In this document: positions 49,856-60,633 of the stretch, piece after piece
How positions within the stretch are numbered: position 1 is the first letter of the stretch
How the letters are laid out: every line of letters starts with the position of its first letter
Source of the DNA: Bacteroidota bacterium
Lineage (GTDB): Bacteria; Bacteroidota; Ignavibacteria; UBA10030; UBA8401
Assembly: GCA_027622375.1 (NCBI GenBank)
Contig: JAQCAB010000008.1
Span: 1 to 64,000, forward strand
Direction: 5' to 3'
Length of the DNA: 64,000 nt
Made by a program: the position numbers and the translations under genes
Notes under the pieces: model-generated
Databases searched by the model: none
What the model was told of the DNA's origin: nothing
Seen by the model: only the letters and a program-made list of their open reading frames with translations

Positions 49856-51138
49856 TACACAATTGTCATAAATAGATTTCCATTATTAAATATTCCAACA
49901 CTTTTTCCAGTTAAAATAAAATTATTAAATGGTGTATTTTTTGATTTTGATTTAAATAATAGTGAGTCAACTTTCCATTTTATTTTTGGATCAATAAAAG
50001 TAAAACATGCATTTTCACCAACTTCAATCTTAATATTTTTATTTATTAATTTTCTCGGGTTTGTAGATAATTTCTCGATTACATTTTTAACCGACAACAT
50101 TCCTTTTTCTACTAAATTTGTAAAAGTTAAACCAATTGCGGTTTCAAATCCCACAATTCCAAAAGGAGCAGTTTCAAAATTTTGTTTTTTTTCAATATCA
50201 GTATGTGGCGCATGGTCAGTTGCAATAATTTCAATTGTATTATCAATTAATCCTTCAATTATTGCATCAAGATCTTCTTTAGTTCGTAAAGGAGGATTCA
50301 TTTTTGTGTTTGTATTTTCCCTTGAAACAATTTCATCAGTTAAAGTAAAATGGTGAGGAGTAACTTCGCACGAAACTTTTAACTTTTTTTCTTTTGCCCT
50401 TCTTACAAGCTCAATTGATTCTTTTGCACTAATATGCGCGACATGATAAATTCCATTTGTCTTTTCAGATAAATTAATATCGCGCAACACCATTTTATAT
50501 TCTGATATATTTGGAATCCCATTAACTCCAAGTTCAATTGATTTTTTTCCATAATTCATAACTCCATTATTTGCTAATTCGGGAATTTCAGCATGTTGAA
50601 TTATTGGTAAATTTAATTTTTTTGATTCAAGCAAAACTAATTCCATAAGATTATCATCCCAAATTGGAGCACCATCATCAGTGATTGCAACACAACCTGA
50701 TTTTTTTAAATCATCAAAATTATTTAATATTTTTCCTTCTCTATTTTTTGTAGCCGCTGCAATCGGATAAACATCAACAATTCCATAATTTGTAGAATTA
50801 CTTTTAGCGATAATTTTTTGGGCTACTTCTTTTGAATCAATTGCAGGATTTGTATTTGGCATACAACATATCGCAGTAAATCCACCATAAATAGCACTTA
50901 AAATTCCGGTTTCAATTGTTTCCTTATGCTCAAATCCTGGCTCGCGTAAATGCGCATGAATATCTATAAAACCTGGAGCAATAATTTTATTTTCAAGATT
51001 TATTTCTTCATGTGCAACCGAAATTGAAATATTTTCTCCAATTTTTTCAATAACGCCATTTGAAATAAAAATATCTGTAATTTTATCAGTATTCGATAAA
51101 GGGTCAATTAAGCGACCTCGCTTTAACAAATAATTCAT
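49855..51138 (-). CDS. pyrC: Dihydroorotase
   Basis: APGFIDIHAHLREPGFEHKETI; IATDHAPHT. Confidence 0.93.
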   Translation of the reverse strand: MNYLLKRGRLIDPLSNTDKITDIFISNGVIEKIGENISISVAHEEINLENKIIAPGFIDIHAHLREPGFEHKETIETGILSAIYGGFTAICCMPNTNPAIDSKEVAQKIIAKSNSTNYGIVDVYPIAAATKNREGKILNNFDDLKKSGCVAITDDGAPIWDDNLMELVLLESKKLNLPIIQHAEIPELANNGVMNYGKKSIELGVNGIPNISEYKMVLRDINLSEKTNGIYHVAHISAKESIELVRRAKEKKLKVSCEVTPHHFTLTDEIVSRENTNTKMNPPLRTKEDLDAIIEGLIDNTIEIIATDHAPHTDIEKKQNFETAPFGIVGFETAIGLTFTNLVEKGMLSVKNVIEKLSTNPRKLINKNIKIEVGENACFTFIDPKIKWKVDSLLFKSKSKNTPFNNFILTGKSVGIFNNGNLFMTIV

Positions 51139-51139
51139 T

Positions 51140-52048
51140 TTATTTTGTGAGAATCCAATTTAATATTCCCATTCTCACAGGAATGCCATTTGCAACTTGT
51201 TCAAGAATTAAAGAATTTTTTGAATCAGCTACTTCACTCGAGATTTCTACTTCTCTATTAATTGGTCCAGGATGCATTATATAAATTTTTGGATTATTCT
51301 TCTTTATCCTTCCGGATGTGATTCCGAAATGTTTATAATATATTTTTTTTGATGGAAATTCTTTTTTATTTAATCTCTCAAATTGGATGCGAAGCGTAAT
51401 TAAAACATCAACTTTTTTAATTAATTCATCAACTGAAGTTAGTTTAGTTACATTATATTTGTTTAAATTTTTTGGAATTAAATTTTTTGGTCCACAAATA
51501 AATATTTTTGCTCCAAATTTATTTAAAGCGAATATATTTGATCTTGCAACTCTGCTGTGAATAATATCACCAACAATTCCAACTTTTAATTTTTTTATAG
51601 TCCCGAATTTTTCTTTTAATGTAAATAAGTCAAGTAGTGCTTGCGATGGATGTTCATTAGTTCCATCACCTGCATTTATAATTGAGATTGCTGAAATATT
51701 AGAAATATTTTTTGGAAAATAATTTTCTGTATGGCGAACACAAATAATTGAAACTCCCATTGCTTCTAAAGTTTTTAAAGTGTCATAAATCGATTCACCC
51801 TTTTTTAAACTTGACGAATTGAGATTAAAATTTAATGTGTTAATTCCAAGTTTTTTTGCTGCTAATTCAAAAGAAAGTTTGGTTCTTGTAGAGTTTTCAA
51901 AAAAAAGAAATGTTAAAATCTCATTTTTAAAGTTTCTTTTAATTGATTTTGAATTTTTATAATTTCGCGCCTCTTTTAAAATTTTGTTAATATCATTTTT
52001 AGATAAATCATTTATACTTAATAAATTTTTTACCTTTTTTCTCGACAT
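51140..52048 (-). CDS. pyrB: Aspartate carbamoyltransferase catalytic subunit
   Basis: FFENSTRTKLSFELAAKKLG, NAGDGTNEHPSQALLDLFT; start refined to ATG 52048. Confidence 0.93.
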   Translation of the reverse strand: MSRKKVKNLLSINDLSKNDINKILKEARNYKNSKSIKRNFKNEILTFLFFENSTRTKLSFELAAKKLGINTLNFNLNSSSLKKGESIYDTLKTLEAMGVSIICVRHTENYFPKNISNISAISIINAGDGTNEHPSQALLDLFTLKEKFGTIKKLKVGIVGDIIHSRVARSNIFALNKFGAKIFICGPKNLIPKNLNKYNVTKLTSVDELIKKVDVLITLRIQFERLNKKEFPSKKIYYKHFGITSGRIKKNNPKIYIMHPGPINREVEISSEVADSKNSLILEQVANGIPVRMGILNWILTK

Positions 52049-53454
52049 TATTTTGACTGAATTTGCATTTGCCAATTTTCATCATGCAACTCATCTCTAT
52101 GTGTTGAGTGAAGTAGAACATAATCTGAATATCCAGTTCTATCACCAAAAATAAATTGCACTCCACCTTGAATTGAGTGATAATACCAAACTTCATACGG
52201 CTTCATAGCAAGTTCATTCGGACGACGTTCAACCTCATCTGGTTGGCCATATAAAATATAAGTACGTCCCTTATCACTTTTCCATCCCTCTTTAAAACCG
52301 GATTTATACATATTATTTGCATATTTGATTCTTTCCATATATTCAACTTTTGCAGAACGTGTGCCAGTATATTTTGAATCTCTCAGCTTCCAATACTCAA
52401 ATAAAAACTCCCGTTTCGATTCAACTGATTTTAATTTTTTGTATTTATCACTTTCAGTTTTATTAATTAAATATCGTAAATAATCATATTCCCGATTGCA
52501 TTCTGCATCATTTAAAGCTGCATATTCACTGCTTATAACTGACGAAACTCTCCCAGAAAATATATCTTCGCTTGGAAGATCTTTATTGTAAATAAAAAAT
52601 CTTTTTACAGAAGTTCGAATTTGTTTTGAGATGGTATCAATTATTGTATAATTAAGTTGATATGAACCAGTTCTTAATTTAAATATTTGTATTGCTCCAA
52701 CATCAACAACTGATTCAGATTTAATTTGTTTAAAGTGTTCTTTTGTTAATACTACATCTCCAGAAATATTAGTGACTGTTGTTTTAATATTTAATGCCTG
52801 CCACTCTTTTTTTGAAGAATTATATAACTCGATATAATAAAATAATATTGGTTGAACTTTACTATAGATGTTTGATGGATTTGGTTTTACTTCGTAAGTA
52901 TTTTTTATAAAACGCGAATCACTAAAATTTTCAACATTATTTATTGATGAACACAATTCTAAATCACTTGTCATAATAAAATTGTTTTCTATTTTTTTCT
53001 CAATAACAAATAATTTTGAAATACTATCTCGTTTATTTAAATCATCATAATCCGAAACTTTTAATATTGCTCTGTAAAGACCTGGTTTTAATAATAATCC
53101 ATTTATATCAATGTACGATCGTGAGGTTTTTAATAAACTTGTATCTGATAAAGAAAATGGGGCGCGATAATTTGAAGCTGCTATTAAGGAATCATTATTT
53201 TCATTTTTAACTGTAAATGATATTATCGATTCAGATTTAAATTCATTTTCAAATTTTTTAAATGTTAATGCGGTTACATCAAAGGCAAAATAAAATTCAA
53301 CGTATGAATTTTGATCTACACTTTGAAACCTACTATAATCCAATGAGAGTGAAAAATTATTTTGTGCGGATGATTTAATATTACAGATTGATATTAATAC
53401 TAAAATTAAAATTATTTTTTTCATAATTAGCTTTTTATAGTTTTTTAAATACAA
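52048..53454 (-). CDS. GWxTD domain-containing protein
   Basis: 468 aa; YKSGFKEGWKSDKGRTYILYGQPDEVERRP. Confidence 0.85.
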   Translation of the reverse strand: MYLKNYKKLIMKKIILILVLISICNIKSSAQNNFSLSLDYSRFQSVDQNSYVEFYFAFDVTALTFKKFENEFKSESIISFTVKNENNDSLIAASNYRAPFSLSDTSLLKTSRSYIDINGLLLKPGLYRAILKVSDYDDLNKRDSISKLFVIEKKIENNFIMTSDLELCSSINNVENFSDSRFIKNTYEVKPNPSNIYSKVQPILFYYIELYNSSKKEWQALNIKTTVTNISGDVVLTKEHFKQIKSESVVDVGAIQIFKLRTGSYQLNYTIIDTISKQIRTSVKRFFIYNKDLPSEDIFSGRVSSVISSEYAALNDAECNREYDYLRYLINKTESDKYKKLKSVESKREFLFEYWKLRDSKYTGTRSAKVEYMERIKYANNMYKSGFKEGWKSDKGRTYILYGQPDEVERRPNELAMKPYEVWYYHSIQGGVQFIFGDRTGYSDYVLLHSTHRDELHDENWQMQIQSK

Positions 53455-53480
53455 TTAAACAATATCGAATTTATTTTTTA

Positions 53481-56255
53481 TCACTTCAATAAATTTAATT
53501 TAATGGTTTTTGTATAACTTCCGGCTTCCAATTTGCAAAAATATATACCAGATGCTAAATTCTTGCCATTAAAATTGATTTTGTAAGTGCCTGATTCTTT
53601 ATTTTGATTTTCTAATATTTGGACTTCTCTTCCAAAAAGATCAAATATTAAAACTTTAACTTTGCTTTCGATTGGTAAATCATATTCAATTGTAGTTATT
53701 GGGTTAAATGGATTCGGATAATTTTGTAATAAATTATATTTTTTGGGAATATTTTTATTTTCAGTTAGAGCTGATGTTACAATTCCCAATTCCTGATTTG
53801 TTTTATTTGTAAACATTAAAGCCGTATAAGCCGGTATTGTAAAATTAGGGATCACAGTATTTTGAACTTCAAATTTTTGTTGCGTATAAATATCATACCA
53901 ATTTCCATTTGCTAACCAATTAAAATTTGTAAAAGTCCTATCTTGTGAACTTAAATTTGCAATTGTAATAAATTTAGAATTTGATTGCGAATCTTCAAAC
54001 CCCCACACTAAAGTTTTTTCATTTGGAAAACGATTTACAATTTTTAACACTCCATTATTTAATGCCGGATTTTTTCTTCTTTGAAAAGCCAATCTCGAAA
54101 AATAATTAAAATGTTTTTTCCCTTCAGGAGTATTGTAATAACTCCATTCAACAGGACGATAATTTAATTTTGTATTTGTGGTAAATCCACGTGGTGCGCC
54201 AAATTCCATACTTTGCCACAACATCGGGATTCCCAAAGATGTAAATATAAAAGTGGAATATAATTTATCACGCTTTAAAGCATCAGCATAACTTATTCCC
54301 TTCATCATTTCAGATAAAATTGAAACCTCATCATGGTTTACAGTTGCATTTACAGGTTCAGTTCTTGACGAGTAACTTGAAGGTTGCGATGGAGTATCAT
54401 TTCCACTAAAAGCTCCCAATCCGATAATCAAATTTTCAAAATCAGTTAGACTAACTTGTTCGAGTCGTTCGGCAAAAATTTTATCAATAAAACTATCATG
54501 CCAACCACTTGTTGCGCCACTATAATAAACTAATGCAGGACTTTCTGGCAGATGTTCAACGATTTGATAAATTGAATTCTGATACTCATTGGCAATTTTA
54601 TTTATCCAGCCAAGAATTCCTTTTGTTGGTTCATTTATATTCCAACCAATTCCTTGCGTAAAATCATAACGGAAGCCATCAACTTTGTAATCATCAATCC
54701 ACATTTTAATTGAAGCATAAACCAATTCCTGTGTTTCGTCATTCCAATGATCAAGATCTTCAAAAAAGAAAAGTTGATCTTCGTTATATCTTAAATCAGT
54801 TTTTAATTTAAAATATGGATTTGATTCTCCATTAGGTTGCATCCTCCAAAGTGCCGAGGCATCTGTTAAATGATTATAAACAGCATCTATGATTATTGAA
54901 ATTCCATGTGAATGTGCTGAGTCAACAAACATTTTAAAATCTTTCGGAGTTCCATATTGTGGTTCTAATGCAAAGTAAGAAGAAATATCATATCCCCACG
55001 AAAAACCAGATTTTCCTAAATTTGAAAAATCATTTATCGGCATCAGTTCAATCGCATTTACACCGAGTGAGTCAAAATATGGAAGTAGTTTTATCATATC
55101 CTGATAAGTTGCTTGCCCGGCAGATTTTCCAAAATAACCACCAGCAAACTCAGAAATATTTAGTTCGTAAATAATTAATTTATCCAAAGTTGGACGAACA
55201 AAATTTTTATTTTTCCAATTGTAATTATCAGCTGTTAATCCTTCGGCAGTTGTTGAAAATATTGTTCCCTTTGTGCCAGAAATTTTTCCCCACGGATCTG
55301 GAATTTGTCTGCCATCATCAAATTCATAAATATATTCATAATCACCAACCGGTAATTTTAAATTTACCCACCAATTGTGTGTGTTTGGATCTCTATTCAT
55401 CAAAATAGAATTTGCTGTTGCTGGATCACTTCCAATATTTGCAATTTTAAGAACTACATATTTTTTTCCACCAACTCTAATTCTAAAAGTTGTTGAATCA
55501 TTAGATTGTGTGGTTGGTAAAGTTACACCATGTTTTGCATAGATTGGTAATTGAGAATAATTTATTGTGTAGCCACCAGTTTCATAAATAGTTGAATCGC
55601 CATTATTCATTTTTGCAACAAGCTTTATATAATCTGTGCTATTTATTTGTGAAGACAAATTTAAATTTAAAACACGATTCACTTTATTATAACTTGAGAT
55701 TACATCTTCAATTTTTGTAATATTATTTTTAGTTGCTCCTGTAAAAATTTTAATTGAAATAACTGTATCACTATTTCTATGAATAATCGAAGCAGAAACT
55801 TTTGAAATCATCTCATTTAAAATTGGAGCATAAACCTGAAACCATATTAAATTTGTTAATCTCAAAATTGAATTATTATTATCAAGTGGATTTGATTCTT
55901 TATTTAATGGATCACCATACCAACCATTTGAGCTTCCATTTAAGTTGAATTTATACTGAAAAACAGAATCACCCATTCTTCTTCTTGTATCCGAAGCATC
56001 TTTAATTTTTAAAACATAAGTTTTTACATAAGCACTCAAATTATTATCCCAGCTCATTTGCGAAATTGCACCATTCGAAATTGAACCACTACTATTTGGT
56101 CCCCAACCATTAAACTCGCCTGGAACAAATAAATTATTCCCAACTGATTGATAAGTTCTAAAAGTTACCGTTACAGAATCTTCAGAATTTTTTAAATCTG
56201 CTGAAGCTAAATTTATAGTTGTAACTAAAAAAAGTAATGCAGATTTAAAAGACAT
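53481..56255 (-). CDS. Secreted GH13 alpha-amylase/pullulanase-like enzyme with T9SS sorting domain
   Basis: 924 aa; DAVYNH, GFRYDFTQ, QIVEHLPESP, NHDEVS catalytic motifs; C-terminal NYPNPFNPITTIEYDLP... Confidence 0.9.
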   Translation of the reverse strand: MSFKSALLFLVTTINLASADLKNSEDSVTVTFRTYQSVGNNLFVPGEFNGWGPNSSGSISNGAISQMSWDNNLSAYVKTYVLKIKDASDTRRRMGDSVFQYKFNLNGSSNGWYGDPLNKESNPLDNNNSILRLTNLIWFQVYAPILNEMISKVSASIIHRNSDTVISIKIFTGATKNNITKIEDVISSYNKVNRVLNLNLSSQINSTDYIKLVAKMNNGDSTIYETGGYTINYSQLPIYAKHGVTLPTTQSNDSTTFRIRVGGKKYVVLKIANIGSDPATANSILMNRDPNTHNWWVNLKLPVGDYEYIYEFDDGRQIPDPWGKISGTKGTIFSTTAEGLTADNYNWKNKNFVRPTLDKLIIYELNISEFAGGYFGKSAGQATYQDMIKLLPYFDSLGVNAIELMPINDFSNLGKSGFSWGYDISSYFALEPQYGTPKDFKMFVDSAHSHGISIIIDAVYNHLTDASALWRMQPNGESNPYFKLKTDLRYNEDQLFFFEDLDHWNDETQELVYASIKMWIDDYKVDGFRYDFTQGIGWNINEPTKGILGWINKIANEYQNSIYQIVEHLPESPALVYYSGATSGWHDSFIDKIFAERLEQVSLTDFENLIIGLGAFSGNDTPSQPSSYSSRTEPVNATVNHDEVSILSEMMKGISYADALKRDKLYSTFIFTSLGIPMLWQSMEFGAPRGFTTNTKLNYRPVEWSYYNTPEGKKHFNYFSRLAFQRRKNPALNNGVLKIVNRFPNEKTLVWGFEDSQSNSKFITIANLSSQDRTFTNFNWLANGNWYDIYTQQKFEVQNTVIPNFTIPAYTALMFTNKTNQELGIVTSALTENKNIPKKYNLLQNYPNPFNPITTIEYDLPIESKVKVLIFDLFGREVQILENQNKESGTYKINFNGKNLASGIYFCKLEAGSYTKTIKLNLLK

Positions 56256-56347
56256 TATATAAAAATAAAATTATTTGATATGATAAATTTGGAATTTATT
56301 TTTGAATCTATTAGATCAAATTTAAAAAAATTTGGCTGAATAAAAAA

Positions 56348-56380
56348 AAAGGCGAGAGTTATTAACCCTCGCCTTTTATT
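56348..56380 (-). terminator. Terminator hairpin
   Basis: AAAGGCGAG-AGTTATTAACC-CTCGCCTTT with poly-A/T flanks. Confidence 0.8.
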
Positions 56381-56394
56381 AAAAAAAACAAATG

Positions 56395-59300
56395 TTACTT
56401 CATCAACAACATTTTCTTCGTGAATGTAACTGATCCAGCTTCTAATCGATAAATGTAAATACCACTAGAAAGATTAGTTGCATTAAAATCAACCGAATAT
56501 TTCCCTGGCTTTTGATTATCGTTTACAAGTGTTGCAACTTCCTGTCCGAGTAAATTAAATAAACGTAAACTTACTTTTACTTCAGTTGGTATCCCATATA
56601 CTATCTTTGTAGAAGGATTGAAAGGATTTGGATAATTCTGCAACAAAGTAAATTCTGTCGGAATTACACCTTCCATTTGTTTTACATCAGTCAAAGTATA
56701 TGGATTTGCTTCGATAGGAAGCGGTGGTTTTTCAGTATATGTATCCTGAGGGAATGTATATTCTGCAGGCCATGCACTTCCAGTTTTCAAAATATATCTA
56801 ACGCGATATCTGCCTTTATCATATCCACCACCTTCTGCTGTGCCACTTGTATATTTTGTGGTATACATCAAAGCATTTGGTGTAAATTTAGTTGTAGTAT
56901 ACGAGAATGATGCTTCATAGATGCTATCATTATTTGCATCAGAATAAGCAGCAACTTTTGTTATTCCCTCTTTCCATTCATTAGATGTATATTCGAGCTT
57001 TAATGTATCAACTCCTTTTTTGAATGGTGTAGTTGTTAACTTCATAGCGGGCTTCATATCCATTTTAAAATTTAATTTCACTGTATGAGCGATGTATACA
57101 GGACCGGTGGGCATTAAATTATCTGGAAAGACATCATTGTAATATCTTGTTACTTGTTGATTTGATGTTGAATCAAATATTAAACCTCTATTTCCGCCAC
57201 CTTCAAGAAGTGGTAATTCCCAGCCACTTTCAAATTTAATACTTGAGGCAACAGAAGTTTTGATAAAGAATTTATAATTCATCAAATCTCCAATTGCGCC
57301 TCTATGTTGTAAAGTCAACGAGTAAAGGTTTGAACCTGGTATTGCTTGCATTCTCGATCGAGAAGCATCATCTGTTGACCAACCATTAAATGCACCTCGA
57401 ACATAAAGTGAGTCAGTTGCTTTGCTAAAATGTCCCATTTTAATATATGGAGTCATATCAACAGAGAAAATAATATTTTTTGTTTTTGCTGGGCGTGGTA
57501 CTTCGTTTGAAAACCATTTCCAATAAAGCGTAGTGTCAGATTGTGTAATTTGATCACCACGTTTTGAATATATTCTGTTAGCAATGTCTTCCCATCTTTG
57601 TGGGTCGGCAGTCGGTGCATCATTTTTACCATGACGAACAAATTTATATTCAATTTTTAAAGTCTCTGCAGCTGCTGGTCTTTTAAAGTACATTGTGCCA
57701 GACCAGAAATTTTGAGCCGAATCTGATTTTTGTGGACTTTCTCTCATTAACATCATTGAACTACCCCAAGTAAGTAAACCACCCATACCTCGTACACCAA
57801 CTTTATGCATTGATGTATCATAAAATAAATCTCCTTGCATATTTACTCTAAAGAAAATACCAATTGAATCTGCGGAATGTGCTTTAAATGGACTCCAATA
57901 CATATTTTGAGATGTTGGTGAGCCATTTACATATTGTAACGGTAAAAGTGAATCACTATTTGCAATTGCTAATAATCTATTACCATCTGCTGATACCAAA
58001 TTATTTTCCCAACCTACATTTTCACCAGTTGAACCTGGGCCTTGAACTAATGGATTTGTAAAGAATTTGTAATTCAAAGTATCATTTGTTCTAAATCTTA
58101 ATTTAACACCCCAATAATCACCACCTAAATTTGTTAATCTTGGACCTTCAATAACATTCCATCCAAATTGATTACCTCTTAATTGAACGAATGAGTTTGC
58201 TTTTAATGTATCAGGTACAGTTGCAGTATTAACTGTAAAATTAACTTCAACTGATGGATTAAATGCTAATAAAGTTTTATATCCAAAAGCAATTCCTTGT
58301 GAATCACTTGCAAACATCCCACCATACAAGTTTGTTGACCCAGGTGTATTTACAGCTGCCCATGTTGTTCCACCATCAGTTGATTTCCAAGTTTGAGAAC
58401 CAGTCAATGTACTAAATCCAAAACACCACATATTTGTTGTCCCTGGAACAAATGCAACACTCCATGGATTTTGATCTTTTTGAAGAACTGTTGAAAATGG
58501 TTCAATTGCAATTGAGTCGCCCCAAGTTATACCACCATCAGTTGATTTGTAAAGTCTTCCAACTGGTAATGCAACTACAAATCCAACACTATCATCTTTA
58601 AATGAAATAGTGTAAATTTGTCTTCTAGTTCCAAATTTTTGTCTTCCTGTCGAAATAATCCAAGTTGCACCTGCATCAGTTGATTTAAAAATTGCAGGTG
58701 GTAATCCACTTTTATAAGCTTGTAACCAAACTGTATTACCAAAATATGACATGGTTTCCGCAGAACCTCCAGTTGCCCATTCGTACAATTTTGCTAATTT
58801 ATTTGCAGAGTCTGCTGAAATTGAATTTCCATCAACATGTCCACCAGTCATTGTAAATGCAATTCTTGTCCAAGTTTTTCCACGATCCAAACTTCTTGCA
58901 ACCCATAATGTTGAGTCAACATTATCTCCAAATGCAATTGCTGTATCTTTGTTTATAAATCGAACTCCATTATTCCATGCGCCACTTCCATAAACTGCTT
59001 GAACTGTATCCCATTTAACGCCACGATTTTCTGTTCTGATAATTGCACCAGTCCATAATCCAACAATTGCGACACTATCATCTGCTGCTGATATACTTGA
59101 AAACCGCATTGATGCTGAAGTTGCACTTTGTGGTGCAATTGGTAATAGTACTTTTTCAAATGATTTTTTTTCTCCACCTGGTTTATACCATGCAAAGTGT
59201 TGTAAAGGTTTGCCTGCTGATGGAAATTCACTACCAGCAATCCACACAGCACCACCTCGTCCAGACATACTTCTATAGTATGCCCTTTCCATTGGTGGTT

Positions 59301-59460
59301 GGCCTAATCGCATTGGCATCCATGGTGATGATGGATCATCCATTTTATTTACTTTAGCTTCAAAATCTCTATTCTCTTCTTTTTTTACTTTCCTATCTCC
59401 AGCTTCTGTAACTACGGAAAATAAAAATAGCAACACTAAAACCTGAATCAAGTTTCTCAT
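56395..59460 (-). CDS. Large secreted T9SS cargo: sortilin/YCF48-like (BNR) propeller plus E-set-like modules
   Basis: Start refined to ATG 59460 with AAGGAG SD; repeated KSTDAGATW/KSTDGGITW motifs; NYKFF/FNGW modules; NYPNPFNPSTKIVYGIP tail. Confidence 0.8.
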   Translation of the reverse strand: MRNLIQVLVLLFLFSVVTEAGDRKVKKEENRDFEAKVNKMDDPSSPWMPMRLGQPPMERAYYRSMSGRGGAVWIAGSEFPSAGKPLQHFAWYKPGGEKKSFEKVLLPIAPQSATSASMRFSSISAADDSVAIVGLWTGAIIRTENRGVKWDTVQAVYGSGAWNNGVRFINKDTAIAFGDNVDSTLWVARSLDRGKTWTRIAFTMTGGHVDGNSISADSANKLAKLYEWATGGSAETMSYFGNTVWLQAYKSGLPPAIFKSTDAGATWIISTGRQKFGTRRQIYTISFKDDSVGFVVALPVGRLYKSTDGGITWGDSIAIEPFSTVLQKDQNPWSVAFVPGTTNMWCFGFSTLTGSQTWKSTDGGTTWAAVNTPGSTNLYGGMFASDSQGIAFGYKTLLAFNPSVEVNFTVNTATVPDTLKANSFVQLRGNQFGWNVIEGPRLTNLGGDYWGVKLRFRTNDTLNYKFFTNPLVQGPGSTGENVGWENNLVSADGNRLLAIANSDSLLPLQYVNGSPTSQNMYWSPFKAHSADSIGIFFRVNMQGDLFYDTSMHKVGVRGMGGLLTWGSSMMLMRESPQKSDSAQNFWSGTMYFKRPAAAETLKIEYKFVRHGKNDAPTADPQRWEDIANRIYSKRGDQITQSDTTLYWKWFSNEVPRPAKTKNIIFSVDMTPYIKMGHFSKATDSLYVRGAFNGWSTDDASRSRMQAIPGSNLYSLTLQHRGAIGDLMNYKFFIKTSVASSIKFESGWELPLLEGGGNRGLIFDSTSNQQVTRYYNDVFPDNLMPTGPVYIAHTVKLNFKMDMKPAMKLTTTPFKKGVDTLKLEYTSNEWKEGITKVAAYSDANNDSIYEASFSYTTTKFTPNALMYTTKYTSGTAEGGGYDKGRYRVRYILKTGSAWPAEYTFPQDTYTEKPPLPIEANPYTLTDVKQMEGVIPTEFTLLQNYPNPFNPSTKIVYGIPTEVKVSLRLFNLLGQEVATLVNDNQKPGKYSVDFNATNLSSGIYIYRLEAGSVTFTKKMLLMK

Positions 59461-59589
59461 GATGTTACTCCTTAAATTAATTGTGAATGAATTTATTGTT
59501 TGTATCAAAATTTAATAGTTAGTCTCTTTAATAAAATTTATTTAATCTCTTTGTATATAAATAGAAAATATATAAAAAGCAATATTTTT

Positions 59590-60633
59590 TTATAATTGTA
59601 CTGAAAATCCTATTCGGTGAATTGAAGCTAAAAAGGTATGAGTTTCAAATGTATAATCTGCAGTTAAGTCAAATAAGTTTGCTATATTTTGCAATGTACC
59701 AAAACCGACAACAAATTTATCATCACTACCTTGTCTAAATATTGCGTGTTTACCAGCTCTTACTTGAAGCATTTTATTAAATAAAGAATATTCAAAACCG
59801 ATATTAACATATTCTGAATTATCATTTGGATGAGCTGCATCTATCGCCCATGTTAAATATGAATCATCACTTTTTAAAACCTCTCCCGAAATTCCTATTC
59901 GTAAAGTTAAAGGTAAATCAAATTTATCAGTTGCTAAATATGCATTTACACTTTCATTATTTCCATATTGCGTTTCATCAATATCTTTTTGGACTAATAA
60001 ATCTTCACCTTGCATTTGTAATTTTTGCCCGAAGTTAGAAATATTTACACCAAGTCTAATATCATCAAATGGTGTTACAAATAATGTTCCGATATCAATT
60101 GCAAATCCATTTGCATTTGAATTATAAATTTTTTCATTTATAAATTTTCCAGTAACTCCAACACTAAACCATTCAGTTAATTTTCTTGCGTAAGAAATTC
60201 CAAGAGCAAAACTATTTGCATCAAAAGTTTCTCCGGTTCCTTCCGGAAAAGTTTCGGTAGTTAATTCCATCGAAGGCATTGTCATCGATGATAAACTTAA
60301 ACCAAGTGTACCAACATCACCCATTGGATAAACAAATGCGGAGTAATCATAATTTATTTCTGCAATCCATTCTGTATGAGAAATATAAATTTCAGGTTTT
60401 TCTAAATTTACAATACCTGCAGCATTCCAAAATAAAGCTGAGGGATCATTTGCTACAGAAACAAATGCGCCTCCCATACCAACAGCACGTGTACCAGTTG
60501 GAATGCTTAAAAATTTTGCAGCGGTAGTACCAACTTTTGTAACATTTTGTGAAAATAAATTTTCAAAAATAAAAATTGAAAAAATTATAAGGAAAATTTT
60601 TGTAGAAATATTTTTCTTCATCATCATTTTCAT
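59590..60633 (-). CDS. PorV/PorQ family outer-membrane protein
   Basis: AAKFLSIPTGTRAVGMGGAFVSVANDPSALFWNAAGIV beta-barrel N-terminal signature. Confidence 0.82.
   Translation of the reverse strand: MKMMMKKNISTKIFLIIFSIFIFENLFSQNVTKVGTTAAKFLSIPTGTRAVGMGGAFVSVANDPSALFWNAAGIVNLEKPEIYISHTEWIAEINYDYSAFVYPMGDVGTLGLSLSSMTMPSMELTTETFPEGTGETFDANSFALGISYARKLTEWFSVGVTGKFINEKIYNSNANGFAIDIGTLFVTPFDDIRLGVNISNFGQKLQMQGEDLLVQKDIDETQYGNNESVNAYLATDKFDLPLTLRIGISGEVLKSDDSYLTWAIDAAHPNDNSEYVNIGFEYSLFNKMLQVRAGKHAIFRQGSDDKFVVGFGTLQNIANLFDLTADYTFETHTFLASIHRIGFSVQL

Noticed and set aside
59043-59357. 104-aa + strand ORF antisense to the YCF48-like cargo
   Set aside because: Shadow frame; low-complexity composition typical of antisense reads in AT-rich genes
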